Assembly: GCF_029051645.1 (NCBI RefSeq) | Contig: NZ_JAACFS010000002.1 | Coordinates: forward strand, 310,001 to 374,000 | Direction: 5' to 3' | DNA from: Bradyrhizobium sp. CSA112 | GTDB taxonomy: Bacteria > Pseudomonadota > Alphaproteobacteria > Rhizobiales > Xanthobacteraceae | DNA: 64,000 nt | Shown: positions 44,277 through 51,605 of the stretch, one piece after another | Layout: each line of letters starts with the position of its first letter | Numbering within the stretch: position 1 is the first letter of the stretch | Translations under genes and position numbers: made by a program | The notes under the pieces: generated by a model | The model's database searches: none | Seen by the model: only the letters and a program-made list of their open reading frames with translations | Told to the model about the DNA's origin: nothing

Positions 44277-44397
44277 CCGCCAGCTTCTCAACTGGCGCAT
44301 TACTGGCGCACGACTGGCGCAGCCATCGGGCGTAAAGGGCCGAGATTTGCGCCAGTGCGCCAGTTGCGCCAGTCCCTTTAGGGACTGGCAACTGGCA
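43923..44397. repeat. iteron-like repeat cluster; candidate replication origin
   Basis: The 9-mer ACTGGCGCA or its complement occurs repeatedly. Inside the ATPase gene: complement at 43923-43931, forward copies at 43982, 43994 and 44004. In the non-coding stretch: exact forward copies at 44291, 44302 and 44313 (11 bases apart) and complements at 44348, 44356 and 44365, with a 16-base hairpin (44371-44386) and two shorter ACTGGCA copies up to 44397. Tandem forward and inverted arrays beside a primase/Rep pair are the usual design of plasmid and satellite origins. In the coding part the repeats may partly reflect Ala/Arg/Thr codons. Confidence 0.65.
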
Positions 44398-45009
44398 CTG
44401 ACGCAAAGCGGCCCCCAACATGACCGCGCCGGTCTTAGCGGCCGATGGCTCGGTTCTCCTGCTTTCCCATCGCTCTGCGTATCTTTTAGCCGTTCGGCGG
44501 CTGTTTCGTCGCGCGTATCAACCGAAGTCGCTCGCGTTCGAGATCGAGCGCGCGTTCATGAACGCACCGGCCCGCCCCCGCATCGACGAGCACGGCATCG
44601 AAGGAAGGAAGGTAGGCAGGGGGAGGGAGAGGCCCCTCCGTCATCCCGAGACGAAATAGCCCCCTCTCCCCCGAGGGGAGGAGGGGGCGGTCTCCGGAGC
44701 GCCATGTCATCCGCGCTGGCGAGTCATGCTCTGCCCATGCCACGAGTTCCGGCGCGAACAGCCGCATCAGCGTGGCTCGCAATGGCTGCCTATAGCGGGC
44801 GTCCTCCCCGGGGCGGGGAGGGATCGCCCCATCGCACGAACGGCCACCGGCGTGGCCACCATCGATGCGCAAGGGCCAACCATCGCGATTTCTGCGCGAA
44901 AAATTTAGGGACCGTATCGCGGAACCGAAGGCCCGCGCGGCCGCCGCGCGCGGATTTTGAGGATATTTCGGGTTCGAGAAATCGCGGTTTCGCTTCGCGA
45001 GAGGAGCTG
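44398..45009. other. 612-base tract between the candidate origin and small-terminase-like gene
   Basis: No gene is clear. One frame (44420-44659, 79 residues, MTAPVLAADG at the start) is possible but has no ribosome-binding site. A G/C palindromic segment occurs near 44660-44695. Confidence 0.4.
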
Positions 45010-45444
45010 ATGATGACCAACCTCGTAGACCAGCAAACGCTAGCGGACCGCCTCCGCCTGACGCAAAGGCGGGTTCAGCAGCTTGAAGCCCGGGGCGTGA
45101 TTGTGCGCCTTCCGGATGGCGGATATGACTTCGACCGCAACCAGCATCGCTACCGATGCTTTCGCGACCGAGATACGGTGCAAGTGAAGCTCGAAATTGT
45201 GCAAGCTGCGAAGGACGTCGATGAGATGCTTGCGCTGATGAGAACTAAACGCCGGGTCTCGCAACGCCGCCGGATCGCTATGGAGCGTGGTCCTGCTATC
45301 GGGCGACTAGACGATGCGATGCAGCTTTCAAATGCTATGGCGGACGAGCACGAACGTCAGATGCTGAGCGATTACACAAACATGGTCGTTGGCCGTTCCA
45401 TGGGTGAAATGTTTGCTTTGTGCAAGTGGCAGCTTGCCGACTAG
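45010..45444 (+). CDS. Nu1-like (small terminase type) HTH protein
   Basis: A 144-residue protein with an N-terminal winged helix as in phage small terminase Nu1: VDQQTLADRLRLTQRRVQQL, EARGVIVRLPDGGYDFDRNQ and RCFRDRDTVQVKLEIVQAA. In satellites a small terminase redirects a helper phage's packaging. No large terminase is present in the element. GAGGAG precedes the ATG at 45010. The frame extends upstream, but the protein is well defined from here. A generic DNA-binding regulator is the alternative. Confidence 0.65.
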   Translation: MMTNLVDQQTLADRLRLTQRRVQQLEARGVIVRLPDGGYDFDRNQHRYRCFRDRDTVQVKLEIVQAAKDVDEMLALMRTKRRVSQRRRIAMERGPAIGRLDDAMQLSNAMADEHERQMLSDYTNMVVGRSMGEMFALCKWQLAD

Positions 45445-45683
45445 TGGGTTGCCGGACTGTTCCCGATCCACCGAGCGGCGCGAATGGAGTAGAACCAGCG
45501 TTGCTAGCCCCTAGCACCGCCTGCCCACCACACTTGGTCTCGGCTCAGTCATTTGCCTCGCCTATCTCGCGGATTTCGCAACATTAACCGGCGGATCAAA
45601 ATCGGGAAACGCAAATTCCAAATATCCAGAAAGGCCGCCGTCCCGCGTCCCCGCGTCGGAGGGAAGGCCCCCAAAGTACCTTA

Positions 45684-45707
45684 GAAAAGGCTGCCGGAGC
45701 GGCCTTC
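45684..45707 (-). terminator. terminator after the coiled-coil protein gene
   Basis: Leftward reading AAGGCCGC...GGCAGCCTT stem with a few mismatches and a following TTTT, ten bases after the stop at 45711. Confidence 0.55.
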
Positions 45708-45710
45708 ATC

Positions 45711-47000
45711 TTATTGTTTCGACGCGACGTCCGAGAAGCGGAAGATGAATTCAGGTTCCATAAGGGAGCCGCGCAAGGTCAAGCTGCCTTCTCTGACACA
45801 ATCGGTGCTGTCCGCCCGAAATGATCCAGAGAAAACGACCTGCTTTCCTTCTGCCAGCGCCGACGCCTTCGAAAACAATGGGCTACCTGGATCGATCAGG
45901 GTGTTATCTCCTGCGTCCGAGACGGCATTGTTCCAAGTCTTGATCACAATGTCCTTGTCGATCTGCACTTCCAAGACGCCCTTGCCGTCGCCATTTGTCG
46001 AAAGCTTTGAAACTCGCCCGACCCAATTCCTAATACTCGGCGAGCGCAACAGGGCACATAGTTCCTTTGCGCGCAGTGGCCGGGCGGCCCCTTTCGCCAT
46101 GTCATTCGCTCCCGACTTGTAGACCGAGCGCGCGTTCTCGACGGCAGCGATGAATTGCTTTTCGAGATCGGGCATTGCATTGAGCGCCTGCGATATCTCG
46201 GCCTTCGCCGGGGTTGTTACCGCAGCGAGTTCATGTTTTGCGGGGTCAGCCTCACGTTGCAGTTCTTGCCGTCGAGAAATTTCTGCCGCCTCTGCTCGGG
46301 CCAAAGCATCCTGCCGCGCTTTTTCCTGCAACCCTAGCTGACTTCGAATATCCGCTAGCTTTTGCTCTGCCGCCTGTCGAGCGCGCCGAGCTGCTTCGGC
46401 TTCCTTGGCCGCTTCCGCAATTTTGGGTGCCTCGGCTTCCGCAACTCGCAGCGCCTCTTCTGCGGCCTCTCGATCACGCTTCGCCTCTGCGCGAAGCCGC
46501 TCTTGCTTTATGCGAGCTTCCTCTTGCGAGAGTTCGCGTTTCTTTTGAGCCTCAAGCGCTTCTAGCGCAGCCATTTCGTTTTGCTTGGCGCGCTCTCGCT
46601 CCATCGTCTCCCTTGCGAGCCTGCCGCTCGCTTCGATTTGGGCAAGCCTCTGTCGTTCTGCGGCCCTGCCTCGTTCGACCGCTTGCTTGAGTGTCTGCGT
46701 TGCTCGTTGAACCTCGCGCCGAGCGTCAAGATTGTAGCTCGGAGGGAAACCATTGACCTCAAGGAAGCACCGATCTCTTACCTGTGCGTACTCCTCAACC
46801 ATCGCGTCAGTCCACTCGGAGTTTGGCTTGCCGAGGAACTTATCGCCGTAAATCCGTCCCAGATCGGTCCACGCGCGTTTGCAACCACCCCGGCTGTCCA
46901 CCCACGACTGAACATAGTCAGCTTTGGCAATATTAGAACTGGCGAGGGCGACCATCACCACGCCCAGCGAAACTATCACTCTCAAACGACAATCCCCCAA
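45711..47000 (-). CDS. secreted coiled-coil protein, unknown function
   Basis: A 429-residue protein with a signal peptide (MGDCRLRVIVSLGVVMVALA and onward, cut near AKADY). Residues 25-80 are a small Cys-containing domain, about 80-255 form a long charged coiled coil rich in Ala/Glu/Arg (EALEAQKKRELSQEEARIKQ), and 290-429 form a beta-rich C-terminal domain ending in EFIFRFSDVASKQ. The last domain has GVLEVQIDKDIVIKTWNNAV. It resembles exported coiled-coil proteins of unknown function. It is leftward, between the terminase-like gene and the microproteins, and may be satellite cargo. No motif points to a role. Confidence 0.75.
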   Translation of the reverse strand: MGDCRLRVIVSLGVVMVALASSNIAKADYVQSWVDSRGGCKRAWTDLGRIYGDKFLGKPNSEWTDAMVEEYAQVRDRCFLEVNGFPPSYNLDARREVQRATQTLKQAVERGRAAERQRLAQIEASGRLARETMERERAKQNEMAALEALEAQKKRELSQEEARIKQERLRAEAKRDREAAEEALRVAEAEAPKIAEAAKEAEAARRARQAAEQKLADIRSQLGLQEKARQDALARAEAAEISRRQELQREADPAKHELAAVTTPAKAEISQALNAMPDLEKQFIAAVENARSVYKSGANDMAKGAARPLRAKELCALLRSPSIRNWVGRVSKLSTNGDGKGVLEVQIDKDIVIKTWNNAVSDAGDNTLIDPGSPLFSKASALAEGKQVVFSGSFRADSTDCVREGSLTLRGSLMEPEFIFRFSDVASKQ

Positions 47001-47287
47001 TCATCAACGTTTGGCTCGTATTGATCACAGCCAACACACGATGTCAGTTAGACGAATTAGGTGCATCCGCTCTTCTCCCCAAGTTCCTCACTAGGAACTG
47101 GCCGCTGCAACCGGCAGCCGAGCTTTTGCATGGGCGACATTTGGCTCCGCCCTTTAAGGGATTTGTAACTGGTCGGTGAAAGCCTACTCACATTGCAGAT
47201 AGGTCGCGATCAGCGGCAGCGAATTCCGAAATGCTTTAACCCGACCGGCCCGGTTTGCGGTCTCCTTCCATTTTGGAGAGGCCCACT

Positions 47288-47422
47288 ATGTTCAAAGGCA
47301 TCCTAGTTGCAGGTTTGGTGCTGCTTGGTGCAGCGCTGCTCGATCAGTATCTCACCCATGGTCTGTATGCCGACGCTGCCATGGCGATGCTGCGACAGAT
47401 CAGGCACTCGTTTCGCGTTTGA
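47288..47422 (+). CDS. 44-residue membrane microprotein
   Basis: A short frame with GGAGAGG just before the ATG (47275-47281 region) and a hydrophobic N-terminus FKGILVAGLVLLGAALL, then a polar tail ending MLRQIRHSFRV. It fits a small single-pass membrane protein. The last 38 bases of this gene recur at 47878-47915. A 10-bp hairpin at 47513-47546 may end the transcript. Confidence 0.6.
   Translation: MFKGILVAGLVLLGAALLDQYLTHGLYADAAMAMLRQIRHSFRV
47385..47422. repeat. 38-base direct repeat, copy 1
   Basis: Bases 47385-47422, the 3' end of the microprotein gene, reappear at 47878-47915 with one mismatch. Confidence 0.9.
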
Positions 47423-47512
47423 GGCATTTCGGCTGATGCCATCTGACCGAGCGGCAGACTATGGAGCTATGGCAAGGCTCACGGCTGGTAGGCTCTCCAG
47501 CCCTGACACAAC

Positions 47513-47546
47513 AAAAGCCATGTGGGCGTTACACCGCATGGCTTTT
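47513..47546 (+). terminator. hairpin terminator after the microprotein gene
   Basis: Arms AAAAGCCATG (47513-47522) and CATGGCTTTT (47537-47546) pair with a 14-base loop and end in four T. It is bidirectional. Confidence 0.55.
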
Positions 47547-47725
47547 GGTGGGACTGTCCCCGTCAGCGCGGGAATTCCATCCTCTCGCCATTAAAACGCG
47601 GATAGCGTCCGGACGTTCCGGACCTTTGCGCCAGCTATGTTTGCTAGCGCCTTCGGAACCGCAACCTTTTAAACCTAGGTGAATTAATCTTCGGCTGCGG
47701 GCTTCGCAAAACTGCGAGGCGAGCC

Positions 47726-47824
47726 ATGCACCTATCGCCAATTGAGGCCTTTCTTGCAGTCGCCGCCCTAGGAACCGCAGTCTTGATCGAGATCGCTGCG
47801 TTCATCGTCATAGGGTTGATCTGA
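47726..47824 (+). CDS. 32-residue hydrophobic microprotein
   Basis: ATG at 47726 with GAGG eight bases upstream, encoding MHLSPIEAFLAVAALGTAVL then IEIAAFIVIGLI. Almost the whole peptide is a single membrane helix. Its function is unknown; short membrane peptides of this type are common and often unannotated. Confidence 0.5.
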   Translation: MHLSPIEAFLAVAALGTAVLIEIAAFIVIGLI

Positions 47825-47877
47825 GACCGCTGATAGCAGCCACCCTGGCATCGCCGCCATACCGAACGCTGTTATAT

Positions 47878-47915
47878 CGATGCTGCGACAAATCAGGCAC
47901 TCGTTTCGCGTTTGA
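47878..47915. repeat. 38-base direct repeat, copy 2
   Basis: Copy of the microprotein gene end. The upstream part of that gene is missing, so this is a duplicated tail. Confidence 0.9.
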
Positions 47916-47932
47916 TTGAGGGGCGCTTCGGT

Positions 47933-48171
47933 GGACGCCGTGCGTGCACGGTCCCGCCTCGGGTAGTGGGGCTGGGGGCTCTGGGACGGAACCGTGCTAG
48001 GCCGCTCGGGGTTGGCGGCCCGATCTGATAACGCGGCGCTGTTAGCTGTCGTTCCTGCTGCGACGCAGATGCGCGCGAGGCCCGGCTGAGGGTATCCGGG
48101 CCTCTGGCAGGAACCTCAACGGCACCCCTCCGTGCCGCTCGGCTGATGCTCTAACGAACGTTAGGTCTTTT
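47933..48171 (+). ncRNA. candidate structured RNA with terminator
   Basis: A GC-rich non-coding tract with nested pairings. A hairpin GGA..CCGTG/CACGG..TCC (47933-47954) comes first. A three-way junction follows: outer stem GTTCCTG/CAGGAAC (48051-48057 with 48108-48114), one arm CTGC/GCAG (48058-48068), one arm with a perfect 9-bp stem (48077-48085 with 48096-48104). A 6-bp hairpin comes next (48120-48137), then a terminator stem CTAAC/GTTAG at 48151-48164 with GTCTTTT. No protein frame explains the conserved symmetry. I do not recognise a known RNA family; it may be a regulatory RNA, a packaging signal, or a satellite control RNA. Confidence 0.45.
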
Positions 48172-48172
48172 A

Positions 48173-48357
48173 TCATTCCGTCACATTGATCTGGGGCAAT
48201 GTGTCGGTACCGCACGGTGATCGCGTATCGGTCGCCATTCCAGCAGCTCCCGCCAAGCGCTGCACCCGCCGCCGCGCCTGTTCCTGATCGTGGATGTGGG
48301 CCATCACTGCGCCAAATCGCGCATGTCGAACCATTGCCCGCAGCCAGGGCATTTCAT
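48173..48357 (-). pseudogene. small zinc-ribbon protein, frameshifted
   Basis: MKCPGCGQWFDMRDLAQ is followed by a stop because one base is missing; restoring a G gives VMAHIHDQEQARRRVQRLAG and on to a stop at 48173. The CxxC and the GQWFDMRDLxQV pattern are a common rhizobial small protein. The start ATG (48357) overlaps the stop of the gene at 48354 (ATGA). The 3' end overlaps the terminator of the RNA candidate. Confidence 0.65.
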
Positions 48358-48557
48358 GTGATGATCGGCCTCGGTCCTAGCGATGCCGTTGACGTTTCGT
48401 CCTCTGCAACGCCTATGATCTCGTACTCAAAGACGACGCCTTCGGGATCGTTCACCACGAACCACTTATCGGCGAGGTCCGGGTTTGCAAACACCTTGAG
48501 ATGGTCACGGTCGCCGACCTGCTTCTTTGTATCGACGTAAATCCAGACCGTTTTCAT
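48354..48557 (-). CDS. small conserved protein, unknown function
   Basis: A 67-residue protein MKTVWIYVDTKKQVGDRDHL, VFANPDLADKWFVVNDPEGV and FEYEIIGVAED. I know very similar proteins from rhizobial islands, where they sit by DNA-metabolism genes; the function is unknown. It overlaps the previous gene by about 50 bases, and the downstream zinc-ribbon gene by four. Confidence 0.7.
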   Translation of the reverse strand: MKTVWIYVDTKKQVGDRDHLKVFANPDLADKWFVVNDPEGVVFEYEIIGVAEDETSTASLGPRPIIT

Positions 48558-48843
48558 CGATCTCGCGCCAGCTTGCGGCGTCCCCAGTGGGGTTCCTTGC
48601 GAGATGGGTTAAATTCCGAACGTGGCCCCGGTTCAATGCTTTCATGACGCCGATCCGGGCAAACATCGCTGGCCCATCGTGTTCCGCTACCAGCAACAGC
48701 GCCTGCATCGCGGCTTGCCATTTTTCTTCATCGTGCTCTGCGTGCGGCAGCTTGGTAATGTATTCTGCCGCGTCGCGCAGTGTGACCAGTGGCTTCCGGC
48801 CCGGCACTATGATTGGATCGAAAAACCCTTGATCCCATGACAC
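48505..48843 (-). CDS. conserved hypothetical protein of rhizobial type
   Basis: A 112-residue protein with WDQGFFDPIIVPGRKPLVTL, RDAAEYITKLPHAEHDEEKW and QAAMQALLLVAEHDGPAMFA. This is a recurring rhizobial hypothetical protein of unknown function. The start is uncertain: GTG at 48843 is used because the conserved part begins there, although the frame remains open to 49101. Confidence 0.6.
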   Translation of the reverse strand: MSWDQGFFDPIIVPGRKPLVTLRDAAEYITKLPHAEHDEEKWQAAMQALLLVAEHDGPAMFARIGVMKALNRGHVRNLTHLARNPTGDAASWREIDENGLDLRRYKEAGRRP

Positions 48844-49026
48844 TAACCCACGCCCGCCGACTGGCTGTCGATATCGAGGACTGTGGATAAGAGAAATATT
48901 TCTACAACCATCACGCGAATGGTGCACTTTTTTCGTGTAGCGTGTGATTGCTGGTTCGTAAAAGAGATGTCTATGGCCTAGCGGGTTATAGAGTTCATCA
49001 TTTTCAAAACGATTGCTGAGGAACGT

Positions 49027-49416
49027 ATGGCTAAAGCAAAGGTCTTTATTAGCTTCGATTACGATAACGACGAGACGCTCAAGGATTTTCTGGTAGGGCA
49101 ATCAAAACTCGCGGACTCCCCGTTCGAATTGGTCGATTGGTCGATCAAGGAAGCGTTAAGTGGGAATTGGAAGGAGAAGGCGCGTGCAAGGATAAAGGGC
49201 GCTGATGTTGTTGCAGTCATCTGTGGAAAGAAAACCAATACCGCTGCGGGTGTGAGCGCTGAAGTTTCCATCGCGCAAGAGGAGAAGATTTCTTACTTCC
49301 TGCTGCAGGGCTATAAGGATGGTGGCTGCAAAGCACCGACCTCCTCCAAATCCACCGACAAGATATACGATTGGACGTGGCCGAACCTCAAAGCCCTTAT
49401 CGGCGGCGGTCGATGA
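49027..49416 (+). CDS. TIR-like protein (candidate ThsB, type IV Thoeris)
   Basis: A 129-residue single-domain TIR-like protein of the MTH538/DUF1863 type: AKVFISFDYDNDETLKDFLV (strand A and A-loop), FELVDWSIKEALSGNWKEKA, ARIKGADVVAVICGKKT and GVSAEVSIAQEEKISYF with Glu79 as candidate NADase residue. In Thoeris, such proteins sense phage and make a cyclic ADP-ribose isomer. Its stop overlaps the caspase-like start by four bases (ATGA at 49413-49416), so the two are coupled. GAGGAA precedes the ATG. The AT content around it exceeds that of the neighbours. Type IV Thoeris (TIR plus caspase) is recalled from recent literature; the call rests on that and on gene pairing. Confidence 0.82.
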   Translation: MAKAKVFISFDYDNDETLKDFLVGQSKLADSPFELVDWSIKEALSGNWKEKARARIKGADVVAVICGKKTNTAAGVSAEVSIAQEEKISYFLLQGYKDGGCKAPTSSKSTDKIYDWTWPNLKALIGGGR

Positions 49417-50402
49417 AAAAGGCGTTGATAATTGGCATCGACGATTACCCATCCGCCCCTTTGAGCGGTTGCGTAAACGATGCCATCTCAGTCGCAAACA
49501 GACTTGAAACGAATGGCGATGGTTCGCCCAATTTCTCGGTCCGCCTAATCACCAGCAACGATACGAATGTAACGAGCGCTCTGTTGTCAGAAGCCACTTC
49601 CGAACTCTTCAAGGGAGATGCTGATACGGCGCTCCTCTTCTTTGCAGGTCATGGGCTAATCAATCCAGAAACGAATGCTGGCTATATAGTTAGCCAAGAC
49701 GGCAAAAAGGGATCGTGGGGTCTAGGTTTGTCTGAAATCCTGAACCTTGCCAACACCGCTTATCCGCGTATCAAATCAACCGTCGTCATCCTCGACAGTT
49801 GCCAATCTGGCTTTGCTGGAGAACTGCCGTCATTGGCGAACCAAAATATCTCAGCAATTGGCACCGGCGTGACAATTCTTACCGCCTGCCATCGAGAAGG
49901 CGCAGCGAGTGAAGCTAATGGGCACGGGCTTTTTACTGGAATACTTCTCGACGGATTAGGTGGTAGTTCGGCGGACGTTTGCGGCAACATAACGCCTGCA
50001 TCGCTGTATTCGTTGATCGACCAAACGTTGGGGCCTTGGGAGCAGCGCCCAATCTATAAAGCGAACGTGCAGACGTTTGTTACCCTTCGACAGGTGACGC
50101 CCAAAATCCCACTAGACACACTTCGGCGGCTTCCCGCCTATTTCCCGATGTCGGCGCACATATTTCGCCTTGATCCTTCTTTTGAGCCTGACCGGCAAAA
50201 CATCCCTGAGGCGCTGCGCAACATTCCGGTAAATGAGGAGAATGTGCGGACCTTCAAGGAGCTTCAGATGTGCAACCGCCACGGTTTAGTTGTGCCCATC
50301 GATGCTGAGCACATGTTTTATGCTGCTATCAATTCGACAGGCTGTAAACTTACCGCGCTCGGTGCGCACTATCGAAAGCTAGCCGAGATGAAGCGGATTT
50401 GA
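49413..50402 (+). CDS. caspase-like (peptidase C14) effector with C-terminal sensor domain
   Basis: A 329-residue caspase-fold protease. Opening MKKALIIGIDDYPSAPLSGC, then VNDAISVANRLETNGDG; the catalytic His80 is in LLFFAGHGLINPETNAGYIV and Cys130 in VVILDSCQSGFAGELPS, the C14 dyad. Residues 1-205 form the protease. The final 110 residues (AHIFRLDPSFEPDRQNIPEA, FYAAINSTGCKLTALGAHYR) have no domain I can name and could be the ligand sensor. In the type IV Thoeris design this protein is activated by the TIR product and cleaves cell proteins, killing the infected cell; here that is inferred from the coupled gene pair and the intact dyad. Confidence 0.82.
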   Translation: MKKALIIGIDDYPSAPLSGCVNDAISVANRLETNGDGSPNFSVRLITSNDTNVTSALLSEATSELFKGDADTALLFFAGHGLINPETNAGYIVSQDGKKGSWGLGLSEILNLANTAYPRIKSTVVILDSCQSGFAGELPSLANQNISAIGTGVTILTACHREGAASEANGHGLFTGILLDGLGGSSADVCGNITPASLYSLIDQTLGPWEQRPIYKANVQTFVTLRQVTPKIPLDTLRRLPAYFPMSAHIFRLDPSFEPDRQNIPEALRNIPVNEENVRTFKELQMCNRHGLVVPIDAEHMFYAAINSTGCKLTALGAHYRKLAEMKRI

Positions 50403-50419
50403 AGTGTTGGGATAGCTGA

Positions 50420-50929
50420 TCAAGAACAACCAGCAGGCGATCCACCTGTTCTTCGGCAAGCACGATACCGCCAAGGCTCGATAAAACTGCCGCTCCACAT
50501 GCCACGGTCCGCGCGCTTTGGTTCGTCCTGCGCCGCCGCGTATGCTCCCTTGGAATATAGCGGCCAGTCGAGTGCCTGGCCGTTCTTGACCAGCCACTCC
50601 GCAAGATCGATATCCGCGACAGTGCAGACCGCAACAGCGCGCCGGTATTGGTCGCGATCAACTTCAACGCACTCAACGGGGCGGCTAATGAATGCATCGA
50701 GGTCGTTCGCGGCTTTCTGCCCACATCGATAATGGTCGCTGCTCTTGGTCCGGCAAAGTTGGTCGCTCTCGGGCGCGTCGATGCCCCAAAGGCGAAGGCG
50801 GTTGCCGTGGATTTCTAGCGTGTCGCCGTCGATGACGCTGGCTTGGCCGGTTAAGCCATCGGCCGCTTGAGCCGATGTGGCTAATAGCATCGATGCTATT
50901 AGGAGGTTGCGCACGGAGAGGCCGCGCAA
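50420..50929 (-). CDS. secreted thermonuclease-like protein (SNase fold)
   Basis: A 169-residue exported nuclease of the staphylococcal nuclease fold. Signal peptide cut near AQAAD (residue 22-24), then GQASVIDGDTLEIHGNRLRL, RLWGIDAPESDQLCR (Ca2+-binding and catalytic Arg), DQYRRAVAVCTVADIDLAEW and DRGMWSGSFIEPWRYR. It is leftward, convergent with the caspase gene, and encoded on the element. Related small nucleases are frequent on rhizobial islands. It probably degrades nucleic acid outside the cytoplasm. Confidence 0.88.
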   Translation of the reverse strand: MRGLSVRNLLIASMLLATSAQAADGLTGQASVIDGDTLEIHGNRLRLWGIDAPESDQLCRTKSSDHYRCGQKAANDLDAFISRPVECVEVDRDQYRRAVAVCTVADIDLAEWLVKNGQALDWPLYSKGAYAAAQDEPKRADRGMWSGSFIEPWRYRACRRTGGSPAGCS

Positions 50930-50945
50930 TTTGAAATCAGCGCGA

Positions 50946-51300
50946 TCATTTCTTCTTACATGGCCACGTTACCATCATCACTGCGGTCGTTGGTACGATA
51001 AAGTCGTCATGTAGTTGCTCCGGGCGGCGCTCGGCTTCTTTCACAACCATCCGCACAAGCTGATCGTTGGTGACGCCATCAGGCGGACATACCAGTGCGA
51101 AAGCCCGCAATGCCTCCACAGCGCCGACCACAAAACCAGCGCACATCCCCGAAGTGGTGAGGCGGTTCGGCTCCGTTCTGAGGATTTGCTTAATCTCTTC
51201 TATGTCGCGGTCGGTTTTGTTCTGCCCGGGCAGATGCCGATCCGATCAGTACAGCGATCACCGTCGTGGTCAAACCCGCAATTCGACGAAACTGAAACAT
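50946..51300 (-). pseudogene. Rap1a/Tai-type small secreted protein, frameshifted
   Basis: A signal peptide in one frame (MFQFRRIAGLTTTVIAVLIG, SASARAE) continues in another: RDIEEIKQILRTEPNRLTTS, GMCAGFVVGAVEALRAF, CPPDGVTNDQLVRMVVKEAE and WPCKKK to the stop at 50946. The join is at an A-run (51215-51218 in plus terms), where one A fewer restores the frame (AEQTDRDIEE). Paired Cys and CPPxGVTxxQxVRVVVxY are the Rap1a/Tai signature, immunity proteins or periplasmic partners. Pseudogene or sequence error. Confidence 0.65.
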
Positions 51301-51349
51301 TTCGTTTGACCAATAACTTTAGAGTGGCCAGTGGACACCAAGACAGATT

Positions 51350-51544
51350 TCAATTCCCGCCTTTAAGTAAGCCAAACGACGCAAAGATCATTCCGCCGAC
51401 TATCATGAGGACGGCCAAAGCCCTTCCGGCCAGTTCGCCCTGTCCCAATAGCGCGAGCAACGTAAAAGCTACGATCCAAGTGCACATGACAGCGGCGGGA
51501 CCGTTAGCCCGCAAGTTCAAAGCAATATTGCTGAAAAAATTCAT
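51350..51544 (-). CDS. small two-helix membrane protein
   Basis: A 64-residue protein MNFFSNIALNLRANGPAAVM with two hydrophobic segments (MCTWIVAFTLLALLGQ; ALAVLMIVGGMIFASFGLL). Start ATG 51544 has GAGG nearby. Common in rhizobial islands; no function known. Confidence 0.55.
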   Translation of the reverse strand: MNFFSNIALNLRANGPAAVMCTWIVAFTLLALLGQGELAGRALAVLMIVGGMIFASFGLLKGGN

Positions 51545-51605
51545 TTCTGGCCTCAGTTGAAATTCAACCGGAACTGGCAACCGAAGGCAATAGGGACTAT
51601 CCGTC

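Noticed and set aside
48199..48540. Rightward 113-residue frame opposite the small proteins
   Set aside because: It is the complement of the zinc-ribbon and 67-residue genes; those have family patterns, this has none.
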